This document shows positions 1-11,069 of a stretch of DNA of 64,000 bases, piece by piece. The notes below the pieces were generated by a model that was given only the letters and a program-made list of their open reading frames with translations, had not been told where the DNA came from and made no database searches. The stretch lies in the NCBI GenBank assembly GCA_039583875.1, contig CM077149.1:19729194-19793193 (forward strand), in the 5' to 3' direction. The position numbers were made by a program, and so were the translations under genes. Origin of the DNA: Platanthera guangdongensis (taxonomy: Eukaryota; Streptophyta; Magnoliopsida; Asparagales; Orchidaceae). Numbering within the stretch: position 1 is the stretch's first letter; each line of letters starts with the position of its first letter.

Positions 1-103
1 AGGCCATGCGGTTAGACCCGCTAACAGTGCAGTGCTTTTCCTTGCAGGAGGCAACCCGCCATCAGGGATACCGCCCACAGGAGGGCGCCCGCTTTGCAGC
101 TAG

Positions 104-815
104 CCAAGCAGAGTCCCCCGGAGTCCGCCCAGGCCGCCCGTAGGGGGAGGCGTCCGCTCCAGCCGGGCGGACTCCCCCCGGAGTCCGCCCAGGCCGTCCG
201 CTCGGGGGCGGCCTCCGCCAGCCGGGCGGACTCCCACCGGAGTCCGCCCAGGCTGCCGGCTCGGGGGCGGCCTCCGGCCAGCCGGGCGGACTCCCCCCGG
301 AGTCTGCCCAGTCCTCCCGCTCTGGGGCGGCCTCCGGCCAGCCGGGCGGACTCCCCCCGGAGTCCGCCCAGGCCGCCGGCTCGGTGACGGCCTCCGCCAG
401 CCGGGCGGACTCCCCCCGGAGTCCGCCCAGGCCGCCCGCTCGGGGGCGGCCTCCGGCCAGCCGGGCGGACTCCCCCCGGAGCCCGCCCAGGCCGCCCGCT
501 CGGGGGCGGCCTTCGCCAGCCGAGCGGACTCCCCCCGGAGTCCGCCCAGGCCGCCCGCTCGGGGGAGGCCTCCGCCAACCGGGCGGACTACCGCCGGAGT
601 CCGCCCAGGCCGCCCACTCGGGGGCGGCCTCCTCCAGCCGGGCGGACTCCCCCCGGAGTCCGCCCAGGCCGCCCGCTAGGGGGCGGCCTCCGCCTGCCGG
701 GAAGACTCCCCCCGGAGTCCGCCCGGGCTGCCTGCTCGGGGACGGCCTCCGGCCTGCCGGGCGGACTCCCCCCGGAGTCCGCCCGGGCCGCCCGTAAGGG
801 GGCGGCCTCCGTTCT
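104..815. repeat. 60-bp GC-rich tandem array of palindromes in the G0 U3
   Basis: About twelve units of 59-60 bp. Each contains the inverted repeat GGCGGACTCC / GGAGTCCGCC separated by about four C residues, followed by CAGGCCGCCCGCTCGGGGGCGGCCTC-like sequence that is itself partly palindromic. The period is close to a multiple of three, so open frames appear on both strands; these are repeat artefacts and not genes. The array lies directly upstream of the TATA box at 940. Confidence 0.9.
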
Positions 816-939
816 CTCCCTACCTCGTGTCGCCTGCTTCGCTCGCCAACTTGGCGGACTCCATTTTCCAGTCCGTGGAGTCCGCGCAGGTCGTCATGCT
901 GATATCACTGGGCCCTGCTTGTAGAAGATATTCCCCGGG

Positions 940-949
940 CCTATAAATA
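940..949 (+). promoter_or_regulatory. TATA box of LTR G0
   Basis: CCTATAAATAC follows GGG. The same GGCCTATAAATA context recurs in the LTRs at 7374 and 13229, which marks the U3/R promoter of this LTR family. Confidence 0.7.
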
Positions 950-1457
950 CCCGCTGATACCTCTCTGCTGAGGCTGGGGGAGGGGACCGGAGGTGGAGAC
1001 AACTCCTGCCAGCAGACCCTGCGGACTCAATTTTCCAGTCCGCATAGTCCTCCATCAGCCTGCCAGCAGACCCTGCGGACTCCGTTTTCCTGTCCGCACA
1101 GTCCTCCATCAGCCTTCCAGCAAGCCCTGCAGACTCAGTTTTCCTGTCCGCGCAGTCCTCCACAGCTTACCTTCATCTTTCCAGCAGACTCTGCGGACTC
1201 AGTTTTCCAGTCCTCCAGCTGCTAGCAGCCTCTTTTACTTAGTCTCTGACAGCTTCTTTTCTCTGCTCTCTGGCAACTTCTTCTCCCTTAGCCGCCAACT
1301 TCCCTTTATACCCATTTAATGCTTTGTTGTGAAGGTGTACCTGTAAGCTTGTAACCTCTTGCTATTAATCAAAGGAAAGCCTGTCGCAAGAGTGGCATTT
1401 AGGCCGCGGCGGGCGAAGTGTGCTGTTGCCGCTGCTAGCGGCCCCCTCTTCTTCTCT

Positions 1458-1832
1458 CTGCTCAGCAAGCCTTGCTCCTCTGCTCAGCAAGCCTTGCTCT
1501 CTGCTCAGCAAATCTTGCTCCTCTGCTCAGCAAGCCTTGCTCCCTGCTCAGCAAGCCTTGCTCTGTGCTCAGCAAGCCTTGCTCCCTGCTCAGCAAGCCT
1601 TGCTCTCTGCTCAACAAGCCTTGCTCTCTGCTCAGCAAGCCTTGCTCTCTGCTCAGCAATCCTTGCTCTCTGCTCAGCAAGCCTTGCTTCTCTGCTCAGC
1701 AAGCCTTGCTCCCTGCTTAGCCAGCCTTGCTCTCTACTCAGCAAGCCTTACTCTCTGCTCAGCAAGCCTTACTCTCTGCTCATCAAGCCTTGCTCTCTGC
1801 TCAGCAAGCCTTGCCCTCTGCTCAGCTCAGCT
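1458..1832. repeat. 21-bp tandem array inside G0 R/U5
   Basis: About 17-18 units of roughly 21 bp with core CTGCTCAGCAAGCCTTGCTC. AGCAAG-C-CTTGCT within each unit is a perfect palindrome. At the matching place in the 7374 and 13229 LTRs there is no array, only a short stretch ending CAGCTCAGCTC before GCAACCAAC, so the expansion is specific to this copy. Reading frames open across it in several frames are artefacts. Confidence 0.9.
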
Positions 1833-2115
1833 CTTCTCGGCAACCAACCTGTAAGTACAACCGTCGTAGAAACTATCTGCTCGACAGCTCCTGTTCAACC
1901 TCCTCTTCCTCTCTTGATCAACCCTCTCTGTTGATCAAGACTCTCCTCTTTCCCCGCAACCCTCCTTGAACAAGCTGTTTGCTCCACTCTCGAGCATTCA
2001 GAAGCTTCCTTCTCCTCTACCCCCGTAACCTTCTCCTTCCTCCTCTCCTAGCCTGTGAGACCAGAACACTCCCTCCGTGTTAGCTGTGCCCGGTGTCATT
2101 TATGTGCATCAACAA

Positions 2116-2870
2116 GGAGACCCCGAGCAGACCCGCTGACCAAGCTCCCATCTAGCTGGCAGAGTTGTAGGCTCAGTCGGTGGTTGGAGGTTTTGGAGAG
2201 GAGACCCCGAGCAAACCTGCTGACCAAGCTCCCATCTAGCTGGCAGAGCTGTAGGCTCACTCGGTGGTTGGAGGTTTTGGAGAGGAGACCCCGAGCAGAC
2301 CCACTGACCAGGCTCCCATCTAGCTGGCAGGGCTGTAGGCTCACTCGGTGGTTTGAGATTTTGGAGAGGAGACCGCGAGCAGACCCTCTGACTAGGCTCC
2401 CATCTAGCTGGCAGGGTTGTAGGATCACTCAGTGGTTAGAGGTTTTGGAGAGGAGACCCCAAGCAGACCCGCTGACCAGGCTCCCATCTAGCTGGCAGGG
2501 CTGTAGGCTCACTCGGTGGTTGGAGGTTTTGGAGAGGAGACCCCGAGCAGACCCGCTGACCAGGCTCCCATCTAGCTGGCAGGGCTGTAGGCTCACTCGG
2601 TGGTTGGGGGTTTTGGAGAGGAGACCCTGAGCAGACCCGCTGACCAGGCTCCCATCTAGCTGGCAGGGCTGTAGGCTCACTCAGTGGTTGGGGATGGTTT
2701 GGAGAGGAGAACCCGAGCAGACCCGCTGGCCAGTCTCTCATCTGGCTGGCAGGGTCGTAGGCTCACTCGGTGGTTTGAGATGGTTTGGAGAGGAGACCCC
2801 GAGCAGACCCGCTGAACAAGCTCTCATCTATCTAGCAGGGCTGTAGGCTCGCTCGAGGGCAAGTCAAGTG
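2116..2870. repeat. 84-bp tandem array just downstream of LTR G0
   Basis: Nine units begin near 2116, 2200, 2284, 2368, 2452, 2536, 2620, 2706 and 2792. The first seven are exactly 84 bp (28 codons) apart and the last two 86 bp. Unit core: GGAGACCCCGAGCAGACC, then CTCCCATCTAGCTGGCAG, then GTAGGCTCACTCGGTGG. Because 84 is divisible by three, both strands stay open for long distances with a 28-residue repeating peptide. I do not consider it coding: there is no start context and no known domain. Confidence 0.9.
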
Positions 2871-3377
2871 GTGAGAGTTAACAGGGAGAAATGTCCATAT
2901 TTATCAGGAGATTGGTGGAAAATCCCTAGAAAAAGGAATGATCGGGGATTAGGCCAGAGAGGAGGATTTCTGGCCGACACTCAGCATGGGTGGTCTCGCC
3001 CATAGCGAGTGGTCTTCCTTGTCTAATGCGCAGGCCTGGCGTAAAAAGGTGGGGCCTGTCATCTGGGGGGGGGGGCTGGTCTCCAAGGTCTTTAGCGCAT
3101 GTTTATCTTACGGCAAGACGAGCACTAAGGGACAGAAGCTCTTGCGGGTGGTAAAGGCGAAGAGATGCCCAAGGTCTAGCGTCTTTGGGCCAGTTATTAA
3201 GCGAGACAATAGAAGGAAAAAGTACAATAGTAATATGTAAAAAGTTAATAATATTATCCCATTTGATCATCACAAAAGAGAGCACCTCGCTATTTCCGAG
3301 GAAGTGTATATCAATATTACAAGACCAGATAAAAAAGAAAAAGAGGGGGGGGAGAAGTCACGGGCGCTAGTGTTCCC
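2871..3377. other. Unassigned intergenic or element-internal DNA
   Basis: I see no gene, terminal repeat or array here. It contains a run of G at about 3066-3075 and a G-rich patch at about 3345. It separates the 84-bp array from the 3' end of the minus-strand gene. Confidence 0.5.
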
Positions 3378-5297
3378 CTACTCCTCGCTGCCGGAAGATG
3401 ATTTGTCGTCCATCTCGCCGAATAAGCGGGGGACCAGGCCGCAGACAGTAACCGTCTCAGCATCATAGCGCACCACCCCCAACTCCATTATTTTAAGAAT
3501 AAGCTCCGCTGTCTTGATATTGGAATCTCGGCAGATGGCATCCACCTCGTCCACAGAGTAGCGAGAAGGAACGGGAAATTGGTCTGAGGAGGGTGTCGCG
3601 CTATTCCAAAGACGGATATTTTCAGCTTTTAATTTCTTGTTCTCTCCCTCCAACTCCTCAATACGCGAGCGCATCCGGTCGGCAGTCTCGGCATCTTGCA
3701 AGAAGATTTAATGAATGGACCACAATGAGTGGTGATTAGGTCTAGCAAAGTGGCGGTAAGAAAACTTACCACCCCACCCTGACTCTGCGCAAGGAGGTTG
3801 TCGGTGATGGCCAGCCGCTTCTCAAGGTCATTAGACTTCTCCCGTTCTGCGGCGAGACCGGCCTACGCTTCCTTCCATTTCCTATTGTTAAAGACCAGGC
3901 GGCGCGAGACCCGGTGCGCGAGTTCCAGCGAGCGAAGTTGAGAGTGTGCACTCTTCAGGATGAGATCTCGCGACGTCTTATTGTCTGCAGGCTCCGAGCC
4001 AAGGCCAACATATAGCCTGAACCCTAGGTAGAAGGCGTGACTGGTGGGGAGGGGTCCTGCTCTTTTCAGGAAGGAAGGAGAGTGGACACCGACACGCGGT
4101 TAACGTCCTTCTCCCAGAGGAGCACCGGCTCGCCGACAGTATCATCCGTCACAGGCCCCATGTTATAATTGGGGTGTGAGGAGGGAGCCAGGTGGCTGGA
4201 GGAGCCAGCCTCGCCGGAAGGGAACTCAGCAGTCTGAACATTGGTAGTGGCAGCTGGCTCTGACAAGACCGTCTCGCGGGTATGCGAGATGGGTAGTTGG
4301 GGAGGCAATGAAGACCCTATAGAGATGGGAGACAGGGATCCCGATAACTCTTTCCATCCTTTGGCAGTCTTTTTCTCCTTTTTGAAAGTCACTGCTTTCT
4401 TCACCTTCTTCTTTGGGCTGTGACAGGAAGTGCCCTCGTACCCGGGCCTTTTCTTTAGGGTGGGGTTCAGCGTATCCCTCGCAGCCTCCGCCGCCATACT
4501 AGCTAAGTCGAGACCCCTATTACTCTGGTAAGGAGGATGAACAGCGATGGTTCTCTCTCCTAGACAGGTTTACAGTCAGCAGAGAACAAAAATTTACAAT
4601 GCTAAAGGGGGGATGGGAGTATACCTTCGCCGGGGAAGACGGCTGGAAGCAAGTCGAGGTCTCGCCTGAGGTAATTGACCTCGAAAATTTTCCCTGCGAA
4701 GAAGTCGCAGAGATCCTTCTCAGCACCCCCAACCTTGGGGGTTTTATAGTAGCATTCAGCAGGAGACACCGGGGCGAGAGGAATGCCTCCCAAATCCCAG
4801 CGAATGAAGACGAAGCGAGTGAGCCAGTGATGATTTTTATTCGGTGTCTCGCACACCTTTAGTCCTTGGCCTGTAAAGTAAGAAACGCCATCATCTTTCG
4901 CGTGATAGACGAACAGCTTGCCAAAGGCGGTCAAGCTGAATTCGATGCGCTCTCGCCGCAGGTAGCAGGCGAAAGCAATCAGCATAGAGATAGCGTTGGG
5001 GTTGAATTGGGTGGGGACAACCCCGAAGTACTTGAGGACTAGTTTGACCTCCGGCCAAAGGGGAAGTCGCAGCCCCACCTCGAAGTGCGAGACGTGGAAG
5101 GCCAGTTCATTGGGGTAGAAAGTATTGATGCATTCTCCAACTTTGGGTGGGCGAGACAAGTATCCGTCAGCAAGGAACTCACTGGCGAAGCCAGTATATT
5201 CTTCCTCTGGCAGTCTGCCAAGAGGAAAATCGTGAACCACAAATTGCTTTCCGTAGCGGCTGCGGACCTCGCCTTCTTCCACCTTCTTCTTTCCCAT
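3378..5297 (-). CDS. Putative plant gypsy-type transposon protein (multi-exon), gene A
   Basis: The first exon starts at an ATG at 5297 and codes for about 224 residues down to 4625. A motif-rich block (GECINTFYPNELAFHVSHFE, then GLRLPLW, QFNPNAISML, CYLRRERIEF, WLTRFVFIRWDL) resembles the plant 'putative gypsy type transposon' domain (Transposase_28 type); this call is from memory of the family. A GT donor lies at 4624-4623. Later exons are a basic Lys-rich segment (about 4500-4066), a short poorly supported piece (3951-3766) and a coiled-coil C-terminus (3701-3378, acceptor TTGCAAG) ending in an acidic Ser/Glu tail. A TATA box lies upstream at 5451-5458. Exon joins are predicted by eye. Such genes usually ride in non-autonomous gypsy elements; no catalytic motif is visible. 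It could be a pseudogene. Confidence 0.6.
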
Positions 5298-5450
5298 AGC
5301 AGGCGAGAAGGCGGAAATAGGGGAAGAGAGCGATTTAGAGGGAGAGCGAGACGCGAGAAGTGTGTAGAAGAAGAAGGGTAGGCGGAAGCTCTGACCGCAA
5401 AAACAGCCAAGAATAGTAACAGAAGTATGGGAATATCTAGATTTAAGAAG

Positions 5451-5458
5451 TATTTATA
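5451..5458 (-). promoter_or_regulatory. TATA box of gene A
   Basis: On the minus strand ATTATAAATACTTC lies about 155 bp upstream of the 5297 ATG, leaving a C/T-rich 5' leader. The placement and the leader composition are typical of a plant pol II promoter. Confidence 0.5.
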
Positions 5459-5826
5459 ATGAATGAAGGAGAGAGGAGATCGAGCGGGAAAATCAAGCGG
5501 CGGGAAATGAAGAGACATCCTGACGCTTCGTCTCTCTCTTTCTCTCTCTCTCTAGAAACCAAGGGGCGAAAACGCCGCGGTGACTTTTTCGAAGTCAAAG
5601 CCATCATTACGAACTAATTAATTGAAAAAGAAGTTAATCACAGTAATGATGAAAAACCTAGTATGACATGACAGATACAGCACCATAATGATGAAATATT
5701 TCATCCCGCGGGGAGGGGACATCCCGTCCAGAGAAGTTTTATACAACGCATCAGTAATTAAACATAATTAAATTGGCAATAATAATACAGGGGGGCCTGG
5801 AGAAGGCGAGACGAGACCGCGATAGT
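5459..5826. other. Spacer between genes A and B
   Basis: Upstream flank of gene A and downstream flank of gene B. It holds a TC-rich microsatellite at about 5527-5553 and AT-rich sequence. I see no other feature. Confidence 0.5.
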
Positions 5827-6770
5827 TTAGTTCCTGACCCATTTCCAGCGGCCATCTTGGCCTCCCACAATGGGAGGACGGCCAGGAAGATGAAAAGCGC
5901 AATCGGCAACCACGCCGCGGCGCGCGAGACGGAGATGTTCGTCAGTCTCGTTTAGGATGGCTTGGGGGTTTGTCCCGTCCATTGCGCCGTCAGCTTCCAT
6001 CTCGGCAGAAAGGCGGTGGCACTCTATTTCTAGCCAGTCCATGCGCCGGTCAGAGGCCTACTTCTCCAGCTCCATCTCGTGGATTATATGCGTGTATTTG
6101 CGGAACATCCTAGCCGTCATCCGCTTCAGCTCCAGGGTATCCATGGGATCACCCAAGTAGTCCTCGATCTCGTTAGGACAGGGAAGATGCGAGAGGGGGG
6201 AGACGCGGGAGCATCTTCAGTGTCAGAATTAAATTGGATGCCTGCACAGGGAGCGAGAAATCATAAACAAGGATGAGCTTGCATGGGTTGGATTAAAGAA
6301 GGCGAATTGGAGGAAAAGCGAGAAGGGTAAATTCTTACTTGGGATGTGAGGGTTCCCCACAACCCGTGAGAGGTTTTCTTTCCGCGAGAGGGGTGGGGAG
6401 GACGTCTCAAGCGAGTCGGTATGGTGATGAGTCTGGTTGATATCGTCAGTAGGATTGGACGGCATAGGGGAATCAGCAAAGTTTCCCTGAAAAAGCGTGA
6501 TCAGTAGGCGGGACGAAAGAAGAGAGTGAAGAATGAGGAATTACCTGTCTCTCCCCAGAAGATGCGGGAAGATTATCTGTTGTCAATGGGGCGGAGGAGG
6601 TCGCGCCCGCCGAGAGGGGAGGGCAGGCGGCCTTCATCTTCTTCAAGCGAGAGGACGGAGGGGCTGAGGGAGGAGTACCCCCTAGATCCGGGAAAAGGGC
6701 AGCCATGTTGGCCTTATTTCGCTTTCGCACCATCGCGAGGTGCTCATGAAAACTCTGACTGTGAGACATG
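5827..6770 (-). CDS. Second minus-strand transposon-type gene (gene B), unknown function
   Basis: An ATG at about 6770 opens a protein beginning MSHSQSFHEHLAMVRKRNKA, in a good position relative to a TATA box 60 bp upstream. Exon 1 runs to about 6546 (donor ACAG|GTAATT). An exon follows acceptor TTTTTCAG near 6490 and ends at donor CCAAG|GTAAGA near 6341. The last exon (about 6185-5827) codes for a charged helical segment (MDTLELKRM to RLSAEMEADG) and a basic C-terminus. One in-frame TAG near 6055 interrupts that helix, so the copy may be dead. I do not recognise a named domain. It lies head-to-tail with gene A and shares its base composition, so both probably belong to one mobile unit. Confidence 0.45.
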
Positions 6771-6829
6771 TTGAAGGACAAGGAAATGAAGGAAGACAAA
6801 AAGGGACCTTAATGAAAGCTGGGATCTCA

Positions 6830-6837
6830 TATTTATA
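6830..6837 (-). promoter_or_regulatory. TATA box of gene B
   Basis: Minus strand GGGGCCTATAAATATGAG. The GGCCTATAAATA core is the same as in the three G-type LTRs of the window, but the sequence downstream is not LTR R. About 60 bp separate it from the ATG at 6770. Confidence 0.55.
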
Positions 6838-7373
6838 GGCCCCATGGGGGGGGGGCACCGAAGATTCTCATAAGTGAATCCCAACGTCGCGAGCCTCGGT
6901 TGGATTTATATTTTTGAGGTTAGGGCAACCTCGAAAAGAGCAGGGATTGTGTACAACCTTAGGCTCGCGAGAGGTGGCCCAACGAGCGAGAAGGGGTGGC
7001 TGCCGAGATGATAGGTGAGTAAGAACAGGGAGACCCACCTGCAGGAGGCGGGATGGGAGATTCTTTGAGCTTGGCGAGATGGCTCTGGTAGGCGAGATGG
7101 CCTATATTGCGAGATGACAGCAAGACGGACAGAGAGGGTCGTCTCGCCCGTCAGTCTCTTCCCCACTCGCCACGTGGGAGAGGAGATGTCTTCACCTTTT
7201 TACCCCCAAGGGGGATTTTACCTTTGTGCCCCAGGTAATTTTAAACTTCTACCCCTGGAGGTCTGCGTATAGTCCTCCAGAACAGCGGAGTTTGGCTGTT
7301 GGTAGACCCATCCCAGGGTGTTTTGGTCATTTCAGGTTAATTCAGCAGTGATATTTGCAGATCAGATTCAGAG
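6838..7373. other. Upstream flank; contains the unresolved U3 start of LTR G1
   Basis: No gene is visible. The LTR whose R/U5 lies downstream must begin somewhere here or further left, but I find no TGTTGACC-type start matching the 3' LTR start at 11999. Runs of G at 6846-6856 and pyrimidine patches are the only landmarks. Confidence 0.4.
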
Positions 7374-8128
7374 GCCTATAAATAGACCGATAAGGTGCCT
7401 GAGAAGGAGTTTTTGGGGAACCTTTTCACTGTCTTCCTCACAGGCACCTAGCTCAGCATTGGCTAGGGAGGGGAAGATTTTTAATTCTGCTGGGAAAGAG
7501 GTGGGACCTCCAAGCTGAGACCCCTCGGTCTGTTTTCAGGTCTCTGACTCTCGTCAGGAGGATAGCTCAGGAAGAGTACGTGTGGGCTGCATCCTGTTTC
7601 GAACTTTAGGAGGGACCAGAAAGCTGGTTCCAACACACGCAGCATCCTCTGGCATTCTTCTTCCTTAGCCGCCAGCTTCCTTCTTGTACCCTTTATTGCT
7701 TTCTTGTAAAGGTGTTTGGCAAGCTTGTAACTCTCGCTATTAATCAAAACAAAGCCCGTCGCAAGAGTGGCATTTAAGCCGCGGCGGGAGAAGTCTGCTG
7801 TTGCCGCTGCTAGCGGCCGCCTCTATCCCTTCTTCCTAGCTCAGCTCAGCTCCCTTGGCAACCAACCTGGAAGCACAATCGTCATAGTAACCGTCTGCTC
7901 GACAGCTTCTGATCAACCTCCTTTTCTCATCAGCCTTCCCGGCTGCTCTCAGCGCCCTCTCCTCTATCCCCGCAACCCTTTGACAAGCGCTTGCTCCACT
8001 CTCGAGCATTCAGAAGCTTCCTTCTTTCTTCTTCCCCCGCAGCCTTCTTTCCTCTTCTCCACTCAGCTTGTGAGACCGAACACACTCCCTCTGTGTTAGC
8101 TGCTCGGTGCCACTTTCGCGCAACAACA
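7374..8128 (+). mobile_element. 5' LTR of G1 (R/U5 part; U3 boundary unresolved)
   Basis: GCCTATAAATAG at 7374-7385 is the promoter. From about 7640 the sequence matches the 3' LTR from 13446, including TTAGCCGCCAGCTTCC, TATTAATCAAA, GCTAGCGGCC and the CGGTGCCACTTTCGCGC stretch, and it ends CAACAACA at 8128. Upstream of the TATA box it does not resemble the U3 of the 3' LTR (11999-13229), so the two LTRs of G1 share R/U5 but not U3. Confidence 0.7.
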
Positions 8129-8297
8129 GTTAACACGCGACCTTCAGATCCGAACAGACGGTGAACAACGATAGTTTGCCATATCAGATCGTCAACCCGC
8201 CGTGAACTTTGCTCCAAGTCCTAGAGATGATCCTCCCTGGGAGGCCTTTGAGCAATCGCGTCGTGAGAATGCTCAGTAGTTCCAAGCAATCAACCAA

Positions 8298-9836
8298 ATG
8301 CTCTCTATGATCACGCAACGACTAGACTCTCAACCTGCAACAGCTCCAGTTTCTTCAGCTGCTCCGATCAATCTAGCCCCAATATTGGATCATCATCAAG
8401 CTTCTCCTCCAGCTTGCCCGCCGGTCTATCCTCCCTACACAGAAACCTTCCCGCAAGGTCCTGCAGCTCCTCTGCGACCTCAAGATGAAGAATTTGCTGC
8501 TCACCAAAATTTCTTTCGGGAAGCAGCCCGGGGAAGCCCTATTAGATTTCTCAACTTTCAGGGAAGTCACCCTTACCCTGCAGCTCCTGCTTTTGCTCCT
8601 TCTGCAGCAGCTTTTCCCTTTTACCCTCCTGCTCCTTTTGCAGCTGCAGCTTATGCTCCTTTTTATCCTTATGCTGTAGGAGAACAAGAAGATCCTTCGC
8701 CATTTGCAGAGAATGTTCGTCATGAACCAACTCCAGCAAATTTCAGAGAATCCTGGTTACCAATTTACACTAGAGAGACTAATCCCGTGAAGCATCTGCA
8801 AGCCTTCGAATCAGTCGTTGCACTCAAAACCCTTTCAGATGCAATCAAGTGCAAGCTCCTTGTAACAACCTTTGATGGGCAAGTGAGGGACTGGTTCTAC
8901 GGTCTTCGCCCTTACTCCATCACTTCCTTTGCTGATCTGCGAAGGGAGTTCTTGCTCAGATTCTCTACTTCAACCAAAAGAAAGGGCAGTCCTGAAGCCC
9001 TCTTTGAGATCAAGCAACGAGAGAATGAAACTTGGTCGCAGTTCGTTGATCGTTTCCAAAGAGAAATTTTGGACATCGAGATTGTCAGCCAAGAAATGTA
9101 CCGAGTGGCTCTTATCCATGGTCTCCGTGAAGGGCCTCTCAAGTTTGAAGTCAATGTCCGTGCACCAAGAATATACCAAGAGTTGATTGCCTTAGCCAAC
9201 TCATACATCCGAGGCGAAAAAAGCAACCCAGGCTTCGTCTCCAAGCTCATATCAGAGAAAGATCCTTTTCATAAGCAGCCTCTGAGGTCTCCTCACAATG
9301 ATTTCCCAACTCACTCAAGGAGGGAAAGAAGATTTCAGCATCGTCGACACTCCTTCCGTGATCAAGACCGTACGTGAGACCCACTATTACCACCAACTCC
9401 ATCTTCTCAAACAGCTGCAGTCTACCATCAGCAAGGCGATGACTTGCATGAGTCCGAACTAGATGAGGCCATTCAAGAAGTGAGCCAAATTATGAAGGAT
9501 AAAGCTAACTACAAAAGGCCTTATCGATCGGATGATCAAAGATCAAGAGACTCAGAACCATACTGCGAGTTCCACAAAGTGTCAGGCCACTTGACCGAGA
9601 ACTTCCGAGCACTCCGCCAGCTTGTGCAAAGGATGCTCCCCCAGTGAAAGATGCGTGACCTGTTTCCCAAAGAAGATCGCCCTGATCCAACGACCTCGAA
9701 GGGCAAAGAAGTTGCAGACATTCCTTACAGCTCAAGAGGGGTGAGGCTAGTCGAAGAGCCCCCTCTCCTCGTTGTTAATAAAACTGTCGAATGCTTCGAT
9801 GTCGATGACGAGGGTGTGCTTGGAAGACTATTCTGA
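8298..9836 (+). pseudogene. gag: gag of G1 (Tat/Athila-like), broken by nonsense codons
   Basis: One frame runs from before 8298 to 9836 with stops at about 8276 (TAG), 9375 (TGA) and 9645 (TGA). The native start is probably upstream of 8276, since the frame reads sensibly there (a PPWEAFEQSRREN-like segment). After a Pro/Ala-rich N-terminal third comes the capsid-like Retrotrans_gag core: NPVKHLQAFESVVALKTLSD, then CKLLVTTFDGQVRDWFYGLR, then REFLLRFS and WSQFVDRFQREIL. Near 9560 a degenerate zinc-knuckle-like CEFHKVSGHLTEN segment follows, with the last Cys replaced by Phe. Gag would assemble the particle and bind RNA. Only point nonsense changes are seen, so the lesions look young or few. 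Confidence 0.75.
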
Positions 9837-11069
9837 ACCAACAAAGGACTTCATAGTTCTCCAAATGTTTTTCACAACCGTGATCGGTTACTCTTACTTT
9901 TCAAATATTTTCATTTTAAAGCACTCCTAAGTGCTGTTTCTTGCTTTTCAATAAAGCTTTTATCAAGGATCTTATACTGACACAGTTCCCTTCTTGTGAT
10001 GCTTCCTCCTCTATTTTTCTCTTTGTCGAAGAGATCACTACACCAATGAGATATCGCCAAGCCTTGTTATATTCCCCCTCGAGATTGGATTCCGGCGTAA
10101 GACCAAAACGACCACATATCACGGGGAGTGTTCGCATATGTGTAGTGGGGGCTATCCAACTCTCATGCAAAGGAATACGGGACTTTGGATCCTAGCCGGC
10201 ATCTAACACAGAGTGTGTGCTAGGGAGGCCCCATGTGTTAGCTCTGCTGTGCTTCGAAAAGGATACATTACAGTTACGGTGATCTTTGCTTGACAAGGAA
10301 TGGCGATCAAGCGTAGCCTTATCTCTTTGATCATCTCACAATTGTGATGTCCAAACGCTCTCTGGTACTCTCGATCCGTGCCTTCACGGGTTCCACAATT
10401 CCACTGATCTTTACACAGACAAGCAATAGGCCACTTGGCGTAACTAGTCTCATTGATCAGTGATGATTGTACCCGAGGAAAGAGAGCAGTGCATCTAGCG
10501 ATCCTTCTCAGGTTTTCCCTTTCTTTTCTCCTTTGTGCCCTCCTAGAGGATGCGCGGCCAGCCCGCTTTGAGTAGGACTATACTCGGGATGACTTTTCTC
10601 AGGCAAGCGATGCATAAGGCCCACGGGTGATCTCCTGTAGCGGCATCAAGTCTTTCTTAGTCATCTCCGAGTATAGACCTCTTTTTTGTCAGCTGTCTTC
10701 TTTCACAGGTGAACAGGTTAATCCGACCTCCCAAAAGGATTTCCAACATTCACTTTGCCTATGCTCATCTTATATGCATTACTTGCTCAAGCTCTATCAG
10801 ATGATGGTTCACAGAGCTATTCATTACTCTTATCAAAATCTAATGGCATCAAACATTGATCAAAGAATCTTACACTCCTTGATCGGCAAGCCATGCTATT
10901 GCAATCTAGTTAATATTGGCAGAATTCGTCAAGTTCCTTCACTGCTAATCTGATCATATCCATCCAGCCATATCAGCAGTCAACGCTCGGCTTATTGATC
11001 TGGGTTTCGTGATAAAGAGTCCATCAGGCATTTCCTCTACTATTTGGTCATATCGGCCTTATCTTTTCA
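9837..11069. other. Noncoding interior of G1
   Basis: No domain-bearing frame is seen on either strand. The sequence is mixed, with no arrays, and lies where pol would be in an autonomous element. Confidence 0.55.

Larger units (their letters stand above)
1..2114 (+). mobile_element. LTR G0 (Ty3/gypsy, Tat-like), left end outside window
   Basis: This is the right part of a long terminal repeat. Its R/U5 half (about 1275-2114) matches the same region of two other LTRs in the window (about 7640-8128 and 13446-13890 plus 25438-25483): a shared stretch with AAGCTTGTAAC, TATTAATCAAA and GCAAGAGTGGCATTTA, then GCAACCAACCTG, and the same terminal CATCAACA or CAACAACA. A TATA box lies at 940-949. 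The upstream part is a GC-rich palindrome array unlike the sequence upstream of the 7374 LTR. The element's left end and any matching LTR are outside the window, so family assignment rests on similarity to the gag-bearing G1 element. LTR identity is secure; clade is inference. Confidence 0.75.

Noticed and set aside
21..815. Long open frames on both strands in the 60-bp array
   Set aside because: They follow from a GC-rich repeat of period near a multiple of three, with Pro/Arg/Gly repeats, no start context and no domain.
1420..1980. Overlapping frames with repeated LLSKPCS or AQQALL peptides
   Set aside because: Three plus frames and two minus frames are open at once across the 21-bp array, which is a repeat artefact.
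2055..2741. 190-codon protein made of 28-residue repeats
   Set aside because: The 84-bp period keeps every frame open; the minus strand is equally open. No domain or promoter supports it.
10001..11069. Remnant pol in G1
   Set aside because: No RT, RNase H, protease or integrase motif was found in any frame; short frames have no recognisable residues.
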